Shown piece after piece: positions 18,098-26,490 of a stretch of DNA of 64,000 nt. Position numbers and translations under genes: made by a program. Each line of letters starts with the position of its first letter. Position 1 is the first letter of the stretch. Under the pieces are notes generated by a model. It did not search any database. It was not told the DNA's origin and was given only the letters and a program-made list of their open reading frames with translations. Origin of the DNA: Sulfidibacterium sp964549335 (lineage in GTDB: Bacteria; Bacteroidota; Bacteroidia; Bacteroidales; F082); contig CAZJUQ010000027.1 in NCBI GenBank assembly GCA_964549335.1, positions 1-64,000 of the forward strand, given 5' to 3'.

Positions 18098-19246
18098 TTA
18101 CAAACCTGAAAATTCTTCATCTTTAAAGTTATTTTGCGGAGATGAGTGTACAATATCGTTGCCCAGTTTGTGATATTTTTCTTCACTGATAAATATGAAT
18201 GTTATTAAAGCCACCAGAACGAAAGTTGAAATTCCCGTCACCCACAAGTTATAACGTTTTTCGTAAAATATTTTTCCGTCTCCCGGTTCGGGCAACGGAA
18301 CAGGGCTTTCGGGCAATCCGTATTGACGGGCAAGTTTTTCTATATTCAAGAGGTGAATTATGGGAATCCCCTGTTCACCCATTTTAATGATAACGCCGTT
18401 GACGGGATAATTTTTAACGGGCAGAATTTCAGTTAAACCCGCAGGGATTAACTTACCGTTGATAGTATTGCCCAGGCTGGCAATTCCGCCTCCCACATTA
18501 ATGTAAACGGCATATTTTTTTCCGTTGTTGATGCTGTCGTAGATTTCCATACGCCGCCGGATACTGTTTTCGAGATGTTCCTCATTAATATATATTAGAT
18601 TGTTTCTTAATATTGCTTGTTCCAGGAGGTTACGTCCTTGCGGGCTCAAACCCCGTCCTTTATCAAGACCGCCGCCTTTGGAAGCTGCCACCGATTTGAA
18701 TTTGAAAATACCGGCTTTAAAAAGGAGATTTTCCATATCGGGCCAGGTAAAATCAGGATCGTTAGCACCCCAGTTTGACGAACCGACCGAAGAGATTATT
18801 ACGGGATTAAGTTCAAGGGTTTGTAAAGCTGCATAGAGGGCTATATTCATAGCCGGGAAAGAGCCTGTAACACCAACGGCAACATTATCGTGTGGCTTTA
18901 CACCGGCATCTTTGAGCATTTGAACGATAACAGCGGCAAAATTGGGGTTCAAAGAGGTTAATTTTGCTTTGATATAACCCCTGTCGGTTGTTATCAAAGT
19001 GTACTCCTGACCTATCAGGGCGGTTTCGTTGGGGTCGTTAATATCATCGACGAAAACACCCTGTTTCATCCTGAAATTTTTAATGTAACCGGCGGCTTTT
19101 TGTGCCAACCGGGCAGCCTCAAGTTTTTCTTTATACCACAGTTGTTTTATCTCAACTTTGCTGTTTTCCACAGCAATAAAAGCCAAAAGCGACAGGATAA
19201 ACAGTGCTCCTAAAACAATATTCGATTTAGCTCTAATTTTATTCAT
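18098..19246 (-). CDS. pgsW: Poly-gamma-glutamate system protein PgsW
   Basis: 382 residues. It matches the family found next to PgsB and PgsC in several diderm bacteria. One membrane segment lies near the N-terminus (about 10-27) and a second near the C-terminus (about 336-356, TGISTFVLVALITFIFISEE), with a large soluble domain between them. The soluble part has a glycine-rich GVTGSFPAMN motif and a conserved-looking GSSNWGANDPDFTWPDME segment. Its biochemical role is not known to me; by context it works with the PgsB ligase and the PgsC membrane subunit. It starts 29 bp behind pgsC. Confidence 0.8.
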   Translation of the reverse strand: MNKIRAKSNIVLGALFILSLLAFIAVENSKVEIKQLWYKEKLEAARLAQKAAGYIKNFRMKQGVFVDDINDPNETALIGQEYTLITTDRGYIKAKLTSLNPNFAAVIVQMLKDAGVKPHDNVAVGVTGSFPAMNIALYAALQTLELNPVIISSVGSSNWGANDPDFTWPDMENLLFKAGIFKFKSVAASKGGGLDKGRGLSPQGRNLLEQAILRNNLIYINEEHLENSIRRRMEIYDSINNGKKYAVYINVGGGIASLGNTINGKLIPAGLTEILPVKNYPVNGVIIKMGEQGIPIIHLLNIEKLARQYGLPESPVPLPEPGDGKIFYEKRYNLWVTGISTFVLVALITFIFISEEKYHKLGNDIVHSSPQNNFKDEEFSGL

Positions 19247-19275
19247 ATTACATATATACTTTAAAAAAACTTTAT

Positions 19276-19728
19276 TTACCGGGGCAACAAAGCGCCTGCA
19301 AAAAAGAGTATCAACACCAGACGAACCAGTACTGCAGTTATAAACAGTACCGAAACGGTTTTAAAAACACCCTGTTTTCCGAACCAGTGGGCAATAAGTC
19401 CCGGAATGACCCAGCCTACGGCTTGCAGTTCAATGGATGTATCCATAAGGTTAATTGCCAAAAAGTAACGTGAGAAATTTGCTAGCAGACCACCTATGAG
19501 GATACTCAAAACCATTTGACGTCTTCCGTAAAGGAAGGTGTAATAACTTACGGCCTTAATAATCAGGAATGTTATAAAACTAACCACAAACACACCTGCA
19601 AGCCTTTCGGGGTGGGCAAGTTGCAGAGCTATGTAACCCGGCACTACAATACCGCCGGCAGCCAGCCCGAATACTTCGTACGATAATAGGCTGAATATTA
19701 ATCCTAATGTTATTCCTATTTCTATCAT
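19276..19728 (-). CDS. pgsC: Poly-gamma-glutamate synthesis membrane protein PgsC/CapC
   Basis: 150 residues, strongly hydrophobic with about four or five membrane segments, and the typical length for PgsC/CapC (about 150). The N-terminal EVFGLAAGGIVVPGYIAL segment matches the family. PgsC forms the membrane part of the glutamate-polymerising complex with PgsB. It starts 2 bp after the pgsB stop codon, so the two are almost certainly translated together, as in known pgsBC operons. Confidence 0.9.
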   Translation of the reverse strand: MIEIGITLGLIFSLLSYEVFGLAAGGIVVPGYIALQLAHPERLAGVFVVSFITFLIIKAVSYYTFLYGRRQMVLSILIGGLLANFSRYFLAINLMDTSIELQAVGWVIPGLIAHWFGKQGVFKTVSVLFITAVLVRLVLILFFAGALLPR

Positions 19729-19730
19729 AA

Positions 19731-20912
19731 TCAGTTAATACTTCTGTTTTCAAAATAGCTTACGGTAGCGGCACCTTTACCCCCCATATTACCCATAGCC
19801 ACAACAGTGGAAGTCGAGAGTGTAAGGTTTAAAATTTCCTCGAATATTTTTTCGGGTTCCACCCAGCCCATATTTACAATTTTATATGTATCGAAACCTT
19901 TGGCATGAGCCATATTAGCAACCATATCGGTAGATTGTCCCATGAGTAACAAATGGTCAACACCGTTACCGATATGTTTAGTAATCATTTCAATTAAATC
20001 TTTAGCCCTGTATAACCTGTCATGCCTGGTGTTGAGCAATATTATCCTTTTATCCGCAAAGCCGCCGTTTTCATCAATAAGGTTCCAAATCATCAACGTC
20101 GATTCGGGGTCGTTGGCGGCAAAAGCGTTGTAAAAATTAATCTCTTTTTCCTTCTCTTTTACGGTAAACCTTTTTAGAACACCCGAGTCGGGAATAGCCT
20201 TATACATACCGCGCAAAGCCGTTTGTCTGTCAATATTCAGGAATTTACAAACTTCAAGAGCGAGAGCCACGTTTTCGTTGTGTTCAATATAGCTGAATTT
20301 CTTCATCTCCTCTTTCGAGACTGTTTCCGGATTGGCAAAATGAATTTCTGTTCTTTTTTTTGTGGAAAGAGTTATTAACTTTTGATTTACCACACGTTCC
20401 GCCGTAAACAGATGAGCGTTGCGGGGGATTGTTTTCCCCAAAGATTCTGCTATTTCGTCAAGGGTGTGTCCCATAACATCGGTATGATCTATTCTTACAT
20501 TTGTAATTACTCCGATGGTGGCATGTATCATCTTGTTTTCGGTAATCCATTGATATTGGGGTTGCAATGCCATACACTCCATAACAAGGGCATCAGCTTT
20601 TCTTTTTGCTGCAAATTTCACTATCGACAGTTGTTCGATTATGTTTGCTCCCGCTTTGCGGTATATATGGGTTTCGGTACCGTCTTCGAGTATAAGCCTG
20701 GGGAATGTTCCCGTTACTTTGGTAATTGTTTTTAATCCTCCTTCACGCATACCTGCTGCAATCAAACGGGTAACGCTCGATTTGCCCCTGGTGCCGTTTA
20801 CGTGAATTCGAACGGGAATGGAATATATCAATTTTTGATGATTGATATATTCCATAATTCCCAAAAAAACCACCATTAAAACAATTATTAATAATAAACA
20901 AAAAGCAAACAT
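19731..20912 (-). CDS. pgsB: Poly-gamma-glutamate synthase subunit PgsB/CapB
   Basis: 393 residues, the usual length for PgsB/CapB. One N-terminal membrane segment (about 1-20) is followed by a Mur-ligase-like ATP-binding loop HVNGTRGKSSVTRL (P-loop GTRGKSS at 40-46). The family adds glutamate to a growing chain through its gamma-carboxyl group at the expense of ATP. A C-terminal MGNMGGKGAATVSYFE stretch is also family-like. It sits 13 bp behind the C25-type gene and 2 bp ahead of pgsC. The third classical subunit, PgsA/CapA, is not in this window. Confidence 0.9.
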   Translation of the reverse strand: MFAFCLLLIIVLMVVFLGIMEYINHQKLIYSIPVRIHVNGTRGKSSVTRLIAAGMREGGLKTITKVTGTFPRLILEDGTETHIYRKAGANIIEQLSIVKFAAKRKADALVMECMALQPQYQWITENKMIHATIGVITNVRIDHTDVMGHTLDEIAESLGKTIPRNAHLFTAERVVNQKLITLSTKKRTEIHFANPETVSKEEMKKFSYIEHNENVALALEVCKFLNIDRQTALRGMYKAIPDSGVLKRFTVKEKEKEINFYNAFAANDPESTLMIWNLIDENGGFADKRIILLNTRHDRLYRAKDLIEMITKHIGNGVDHLLLMGQSTDMVANMAHAKGFDTYKIVNMGWVEPEKIFEEILNLTLSTSTVVAMGNMGGKGAATVSYFENRSIN

Positions 20913-20925
20913 TGAAAAATATTTT

Positions 20926-23900
20926 CTACTGTAATTTCAGCATTTTACCGGTTTCGATTCTCGATTTTGTTTTTAAACGGTAGAAATAAAAACCGGCTTT
21001 CAAAAGGTTACCGTTATTGCCTGTTCCGTACCAGGTTGCCGAATAATTTCCTTTTGTTTTGTAACCGTCGATAAGAGTACATACCTCTTTACCGTTAATA
21101 TCATAAACTTTTAAAGATACTTTACCGCTTTTTTCGACGCTGAAAGGAATACTTGTCGATACCTTAAACGGATTGGGATAATTTTGTTTCAGTAATTTAT
21201 TCTCCGTAATGCTTTTATGCTCTTTTATCGAAACATAAGTTGAAGGAGCATTGGTTGTAAATTTGATAACGGAATTTGCATGTAGCGTAGAGGCCGTAGA
21301 GTCGTAAATATCGTTGTAAAGATATTGTAAGCCTATGTCCTGGTTGCCGTTTTCGATACCGATTGTACACTCCGAATCGTTCATTATCTCTTGGTATTGG
21401 ACAATTATCTCACCGTCGTTGGTGGGAGTAGGGTAGTAGTCGGGGTCTAACAGGAAGACCTCAAAAGTTTCGTAACCGAAAAAGAAATGTTTGTTAATAT
21501 CGTACCATTCTACCACAAACCTGTGGTTAGACTGGTCGTAATAGTAGAATATACCGCTTTTATCCGATTGCACCAAATCGTCGTACAAATCGTCCCAAAA
21601 GGCAGCAATCATGGAAGATATGCCGTCGTTGTGCGGCAATGGAAAATTATCCGGAGCTGTTTGCGTACCCTCACCCGGAGCCAGCCAGCCGTCGGTACTT
21701 ATTCGTATTTTATTGTAGGTTTGTCCGTAATATTGAAAATCGAAAGGTAAATCCACCGTTTTGGTATAATCGCTGACATAGGACTGAACATTAATTTTAG
21801 TGCCCAAATTGTTACTGGCTATCTCAAACCAATCGTAAACCGGTGCTTGGTCAAAAACCGTATCTTTATCGGAAAAAGCATAGTAACCATATGCATCGGG
21901 ACCTGTGGGGTCGGTGGCCACGGGTTTGGCAACGGAAATAACAAACCCGGTTATTTTTGAATAATTATACATACCGCCTTGTGTTGAAAGCAAGAGTTTG
22001 TATTCCGCTTCATGTCCCTTAGGACAGTCGGCACTTACTTTGACAACATAATAGTTGTTTTCGCATAATTTTTTCTCACCTATATTAACAGTGCCGTATG
22101 TTCCAACCGAGTCGAGAATGGTAATATACGGGTCGTTACTTCTTAAAATACCTTTGACGTTAGGGGCAACATCTTCACCTTTGTTTTTAATCCAAATCAA
22201 TAAGGATACCGTTTCTCCCGGGTCCATTCTGAAATTGTGTTTGGGCATACCCGCATCGTTAACCAAATTGCTAACATAAATAAGTTTACAACCTTTTACT
22301 TTTTGAACATACTTGTATTCCCATGTTTTATTGCCGCTAACAACATTCAACACCAAAGTAAATTTGACTCCTATGGGGCAGTTATCTTTTACATGGAAGG
22401 TAAACGGATTGCCGTTAACCGTTGAACCGGCCGTAATATTCCCGTAGCTCATGCTTCCCGTTGAAGTAATTTCAACATATTCCGGGTTTTCGGTAGTAAG
22501 AGTAGCCCGGACATTTTCTGCGGTTTCGGTACCCCAGTTTTTCAGGTTAAAGGTAATATCGCAGTTTTCATTGGGATTGATATTTCCGTCGTTGTTTCCG
22601 TCCTGGTCGGTAATTTGCGGATACTCAGACGGCCCCACGTGAACATTTTCCTGAAATACGGTTATTTTGGTTTGAAAGGGGTAAACATTAATACCCCTTA
22701 CAGTAAGCGTTAAGGTATCGGTATTCTCGGGGGTGATGCCTATGTAAACATTGCCGTCTTCGTCGGTAAAGCCAGTGGCAAACAGGTTGTCGTTCACCAA
22801 AGTTACCTGTGCACCGGGCACGGGCAATCCTGAGGATGTACTTTTTACGTTGAACATGGGCTGGCTGTATCCTACGGGAATTTGCGAAGGATAATTAACG
22901 GTTATGTCCATGGGAATATCGCGCCAGATATGGACGCTGGGATCTCCTAACACGTGAAAAACGCGGAACTGGTATTCAACCCAAGGGTCGGTACTTCCGA
23001 AAACGTTATACATGTACATTTTTCCTCTAAGCAGTGCTGCACCGGGTGTTTCTATTCCCTCTTTAAACATGCCCACGTATATTCCTTTGTCTATTTTGTT
23101 GTTGTAAGTGGTATGGGTATTGGATGTGGGGCCGACAAAAGCGATGGCGCCTCTTTGACTGCTCACCGAACCCAATTCGAGCCATTCCTCTCCGAAACAG
23201 TTTCCTGCCTGAGAGTTGAACATTGCAACACCGCAACCAATACTGGTAACAAAGGTTAATTTTCTTCCGTTGTTTAACGAAGAGACATCGTTTGTACTGA
23301 ATGAATAGCAATTGGCCTGCCAGCCATCTTCCCATCCTTCGCCGCGATAATTCAAAAAACTGCGTCCCTGGTTTATGGCACTGATAACATCACTCAGGTG
23401 CACGGTACATCCACCGCCGCCCATATATCCGTCGCTCATTAAAGTATCCACCTTTGTAAATTGTCCTTCGTTTTTCATAATATTTGCGGTAAATCTTTTT
23501 GTTGCCACTTGCGAAGCAAAATCGTTGTTCGAACAACATACCCCTTCTTTGTACCAGTCGGTTTCGTTCATGTAGGGCTCTTTTTCGTATTTTAAACATT
23601 TATTCAAAATAACATCCAATTTGTACGTATTGTCGTTGGTTAACCTCCCGACAAACATTTCGGGTAAAAAGTCGTTTCCGTCAATTTCCACAAAATATTC
23701 GTCGTAAACGAAAGAGTAGTCGGGATAAACTATTGTTTTGGTGGGAAAAACACCCGCATCACCCACAAGCATAACATATGTAGGCGGGTATTCCCAATTG
23801 TTGTATGCATCGGTAATATATTGTTTTACAGGGACGGGATTATTGCTACTGGCACCTATTTCGCTGAATTTGGTTATGTGAATGTCAATACCCGATTCCC

Positions 23901-24723
23901 TTTTCCACTTGGCATACTCCTGAAAATGGGAGACATACGCATCGGGCATAATACACAACAATACATCGTGTCCGCTCTCTTCCCCGTTATATTCACGGTT
24001 TAAAAAGTCTTTATAATTAAAGACAATGTTTTTATATATTTTTCCAAACGAAGGTGCAATAGGTTTTTTTGCGGAAGTTTTTGGGTTAACAATGTTTTTT
24101 GACGAATAATCGTATTTTAATCTAACGGTAACGGAAGACAATATCTGAATTTGATTTTTCGAAGGGATATATTGAACGGGATAAACAGCCAGTCTTACCA
24201 ATCGTAAATCTCTGAAAATAACCGGTTTTTCTGTTTTGACAAAGGTGCCGGGCATTTTTTCGTTAGAAGCGTAAACCTTTTTGTTTTCGTAATATGGAGC
24301 TTCCGGTTGGTTTTCCGTCCACTCTTGTCGTTGTGCTTCAATATGAATATTGTCAAAAATATATTTCTCGCCTTCGTTAACGACTTCGGCCGATATTGCA
24401 GCGTTTTCGGGCACGGCAAAAATTTTGGCAATGTATGGTATTCGCGGAGTTCCTGGTTTATTGGTGAACATTTCGGTAAGCAAATCGACGGAATGAACCT
24501 TTTTTTGTCCGTTAACACTCTTTTCGCCGGAAATATCTTTTAAAAAGAAACCTGTTACATCAATTTTCACAGTGATTCCGCTTTCGTCGGAATTAATGAT
24601 TTTAACATCTGGTTGTTTTTTTTCTGAACGGCTTCCGTCCAAAGAAATCCATTGGGCATACATGACAAATGGCAAAAATACCATTGCAAAAACAGTAATA
24701 AATGATACTAATTTTGTTTTCAT
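20926..24723 (-). CDS. Gingipain-related C25-family protein with T9SS sorting domain
   Basis: 1265 residues. Signal peptide ends near 24 (MYAQ). A propeptide-like region is followed by a C25 caspase-fold domain at about 250-605, with the strand motifs YVMLVGDAG and PEMFVGR, the Cys motif SIGCGVAMF (Cys497) and RVFHVLGDPSV. Where gingipains have the catalytic His in a Y-x-GHG motif, this protein reads YRGEG, with Glu462 encoded by GAA at 23338-23340. Ig-like and CARDB-like beta domains fill about 610-1170, and the last 85 residues are a T9SS type A sorting domain (NYPNPF ... GFYFYRL ... GKMLKL). It is the first gene of the pgs operon. It may be an inactive binding version or use altered catalysis. 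Confidence 0.85.
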   Translation of the reverse strand: MKTKLVSFITVFAMVFLPFVMYAQWISLDGSRSEKKQPDVKIINSDESGITVKIDVTGFFLKDISGEKSVNGQKKVHSVDLLTEMFTNKPGTPRIPYIAKIFAVPENAAISAEVVNEGEKYIFDNIHIEAQRQEWTENQPEAPYYENKKVYASNEKMPGTFVKTEKPVIFRDLRLVRLAVYPVQYIPSKNQIQILSSVTVRLKYDYSSKNIVNPKTSAKKPIAPSFGKIYKNIVFNYKDFLNREYNGEESGHDVLLCIMPDAYVSHFQEYAKWKRESGIDIHITKFSEIGASSNNPVPVKQYITDAYNNWEYPPTYVMLVGDAGVFPTKTIVYPDYSFVYDEYFVEIDGNDFLPEMFVGRLTNDNTYKLDVILNKCLKYEKEPYMNETDWYKEGVCCSNNDFASQVATKRFTANIMKNEGQFTKVDTLMSDGYMGGGGCTVHLSDVISAINQGRSFLNYRGEGWEDGWQANCYSFSTNDVSSLNNGRKLTFVTSIGCGVAMFNSQAGNCFGEEWLELGSVSSQRGAIAFVGPTSNTHTTYNNKIDKGIYVGMFKEGIETPGAALLRGKMYMYNVFGSTDPWVEYQFRVFHVLGDPSVHIWRDIPMDITVNYPSQIPVGYSQPMFNVKSTSSGLPVPGAQVTLVNDNLFATGFTDEDGNVYIGITPENTDTLTLTVRGINVYPFQTKITVFQENVHVGPSEYPQITDQDGNNDGNINPNENCDITFNLKNWGTETAENVRATLTTENPEYVEITSTGSMSYGNITAGSTVNGNPFTFHVKDNCPIGVKFTLVLNVVSGNKTWEYKYVQKVKGCKLIYVSNLVNDAGMPKHNFRMDPGETVSLLIWIKNKGEDVAPNVKGILRSNDPYITILDSVGTYGTVNIGEKKLCENNYYVVKVSADCPKGHEAEYKLLLSTQGGMYNYSKITGFVISVAKPVATDPTGPDAYGYYAFSDKDTVFDQAPVYDWFEIASNNLGTKINVQSYVSDYTKTVDLPFDFQYYGQTYNKIRISTDGWLAPGEGTQTAPDNFPLPHNDGISSMIAAFWDDLYDDLVQSDKSGIFYYYDQSNHRFVVEWYDINKHFFFGYETFEVFLLDPDYYPTPTNDGEIIVQYQEIMNDSECTIGIENGNQDIGLQYLYNDIYDSTASTLHANSVIKFTTNAPSTYVSIKEHKSITENKLLKQNYPNPFKVSTSIPFSVEKSGKVSLKVYDINGKEVCTLIDGYKTKGNYSATWYGTGNNGNLLKAGFYFYRLKTKSRIETGKMLKLQ

Positions 24724-24750
24724 ATTTTATGAATTAATTAAAAAATAAAC

Positions 24751-24774
24751 ATAATGTTACGGGATTAACATTAT
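24751..24774. promoter_or_regulatory. Perfect 9-bp inverted repeat upstream of the C25/pgs operon
   Basis: ATAATGTTA (24751-24759) and TAACATTAT (24766-24774) flank a CGGGAT spacer, 28 bp before the start codon at 24723. The TGTTA-N6-TAACA core has the same geometry as the two Rex-like sites at 63262 and 63317. It may be an operator or a leader hairpin. Confidence 0.45.
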
Positions 24775-24860
24775 TCAATCTACACTTATTTTGACAGTCG
24801 AATTGAGATATAGTTGCTCCTAACCGTAAAAAAAAGCTTTTTTAAGAGGCCGGAAAAAAA

Positions 24861-24868
24861 CAAAATTA
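24861..24868 (-). promoter_or_regulatory. Candidate -7 box for the C25/pgs operon
   Basis: CAAAATTA on the plus strand reads TAATTTTG on the minus strand, fitting TAnnTTTG. It would give a leader of about 130 nt containing the inverted repeat at 24751-24774. No -33 TTTG is seen at 19 bp, so support is moderate. Confidence 0.35.
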
Positions 24869-24936
24869 TAAAGGCGGTATGCCTGTGTGTAAGGAGTTTA
24901 AGGTAAAGCGGCAAATTTCCGAAGCTTTTATTTACA

Positions 24937-26154
24937 TCAGGGTAATAACAAGCATGAATCGCCGTAGCTCAAAAAGCGGAAATCATTGTTTAAGGCAAAA
25001 TCGTAAACTTTTTTCCAGTTTTCACCTATCAATGCCGAAACAAGCAATAACAGAGTACTTTTAGGCTGGTGGAAATTTGTTATCAGTCCATTGGCAAAAC
25101 GGAATTTGTATCCCGGAACAATTATCATTTGGGTTTCCCCTTCAATGTGTTTCAAATTATTCTTATACAGATAATTAATTATTGTTTCCAAAGATTTTTC
25201 CGGTGTAAAACCATCGGGGATTTTCAATTTGTAAGCATCCCATTGTTCCACCTTGTTAAATGGTGTATAACCGTAATGAAGTTTTAACCCTATCCAGAAG
25301 AGTGTCTCCAGATTTCGCATTGATGTTGTGCCGACGGGAATGATATTTTTACCGGTATAAGCCGAAATCTTTTCAAGGGCGGATAAATCGACCTTGATTT
25401 TTTCGGTGTGCATTTGGTGTTGTTCAATGGTTTGCGATGATACCGGTTTAAAAGTACCTGCTCCCACATGCAAAACGAGTTTAGCGGTGGCAATATCTCT
25501 TTTTGCGAGGTTGTTCATAACCTTGGCGGTAAAGTGCAATCCGGCCGTAGGTGCAGCCACCGAGCCTTCGTAGCGGGCATAGACGGTTTGGTATCTAATT
25601 TTATCGGTTTCCTCTGCATCGCGATGTAAATAGGGTGGGAGAGGGGTTAAACCCGAGGTGTCCAGAATTTCCGAAAATGTAACCTCTTGAGGTTGCCACA
25701 AAAATTCAACAAGAAACGAATCTGACACTCTCTCCTTAAGCAGTGCCGTAAGCATTACCTCTTTCCCGTTGATATTTATCAGGGAATTCAATTCCCCCGA
25801 TTTCCAACGTCTGGCATTTCCAACCATACATTTCCAGACAACCGGCGGTTTTTGTTCCAGGGCAAGTTGAAAATCGTTTACAGGCAATACAGGTTCCAGA
25901 CAAAAAATCTCAATTTTTGCTCCCGACTCTTTTCTGAATAGCAAGCGTGCTTGAATAACTTTGGTTTCGTTAAAAAGCAATAACGAATCCCGGGGAATAA
26001 GTTGCGGTATTTCAAAAAAAGTGTGTTCGCTGATATGCGAATTTTTCAATACCAATAGTTTCGATTTATCGCGTTCCGGCAAGGGATATTTTGCAATTCG
26101 CTCGTCGGGTAAACCGTAGTTGTAGTCTTCGATTTTAATTTTTGCCGGTACCAT
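24937..26154 (-). CDS. queA: tRNA preQ1(34) S-adenosylmethionine ribosyltransferase-isomerase
   Basis: 405 residues from the ATG at 26154. QueA transfers and isomerises the ribosyl group of SAM onto preQ1 at the wobble position of tRNA, making epoxyqueuosine. Family signatures are clear: YGLPDERIAKYPL at the N-terminus, LLLFNETKVIQARL, GLTPLPPYLHR, YEGSVAAPTAGLHF, LHVGAGTFKPV and ITNFHQPKSTLLLLVSA. The open frame extends upstream to 26202, but a -7 box (26182-26189) lies in that extension and the residues there do not fit the family, so 26154 is the start. It is a single-gene unit in appearance. Confidence 0.96.
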   Translation of the reverse strand: MVPAKIKIEDYNYGLPDERIAKYPLPERDKSKLLVLKNSHISEHTFFEIPQLIPRDSLLLFNETKVIQARLLFRKESGAKIEIFCLEPVLPVNDFQLALEQKPPVVWKCMVGNARRWKSGELNSLININGKEVMLTALLKERVSDSFLVEFLWQPQEVTFSEILDTSGLTPLPPYLHRDAEETDKIRYQTVYARYEGSVAAPTAGLHFTAKVMNNLAKRDIATAKLVLHVGAGTFKPVSSQTIEQHQMHTEKIKVDLSALEKISAYTGKNIIPVGTTSMRNLETLFWIGLKLHYGYTPFNKVEQWDAYKLKIPDGFTPEKSLETIINYLYKNNLKHIEGETQMIIVPGYKFRFANGLITNFHQPKSTLLLLVSALIGENWKKVYDFALNNDFRFLSYGDSCLLLP

Positions 26155-26181
26155 AAAAATATAAGTTCTGCATTTGGGCTG

Positions 26182-26189
26182 CAAAAGTA
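26182..26189 (-). promoter_or_regulatory. Candidate -7 box for queA
   Basis: CAAAAGTA on the plus strand reads TACTTTTG on the minus strand, 28 bp before the queA ATG. No clear -33 box is found at the usual spacing. Confidence 0.4.
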
Positions 26190-26200
26190 TTGTTTCTGAC

Positions 26201-26232
26201 AAAAAAAAGCACCGTTATGCGGTGCTTTTTTT
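26201..26232 (-). terminator. Intrinsic terminator after the SQR/small-protein unit
   Basis: GCACCG (26209-26214) pairs with CGGTGC (26220-26225) around a 5-base loop, flanked by A8 on one side and T7 on the other, so it can work in both directions. On the minus strand it lies just after the stop codon of the small gene at 26254. Confidence 0.8.
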
Positions 26233-26253
26233 GTCTTTTTGTAAAGGGGGCAA

Positions 26254-26418
26254 TTAAGAGTGACCACCCACCACAATTCTTAAAATTTTAATATTTAAAA
26301 CAATCCACCTGAAGGCTTGGTAAGGCCAAAATTTACGCCAAAAGAGAGTTGCTTTGGTCGGCATAGGCGGATACGATTCCTCCGAATATGCTATGGTTCT
26401 TCGTTCTTTATTTTTCAT
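26254..26418 (-). CDS. Small conserved-looking protein downstream of SQR
   Basis: 54 residues from the ATG at 26418; the longer open frame to 26469 would add a poor N-terminus. The sequence is basic and aromatic, with KATLFWRKFWPYQAFRW followed by the amphipathic to hydrophobic stretch IVLNIKILRIVVGGH. It begins 72 bp after the stop codon of the sulfide:quinone oxidoreductase-like gene and is followed by a strong terminator, so it is probably cotranscribed. It could be a membrane-associated partner of that flavoprotein. I do not recognise a family. Confidence 0.6.
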   Translation of the reverse strand: MKNKERRTIAYSEESYPPMPTKATLFWRKFWPYQAFRWIVLNIKILRIVVGGHS

Positions 26419-26490
26419 GATATCAGTTTTTTTTAATATTTCAGAATAAAATAAATTATTAATATTCACATAAGGTAAAACGGTTGAAAA

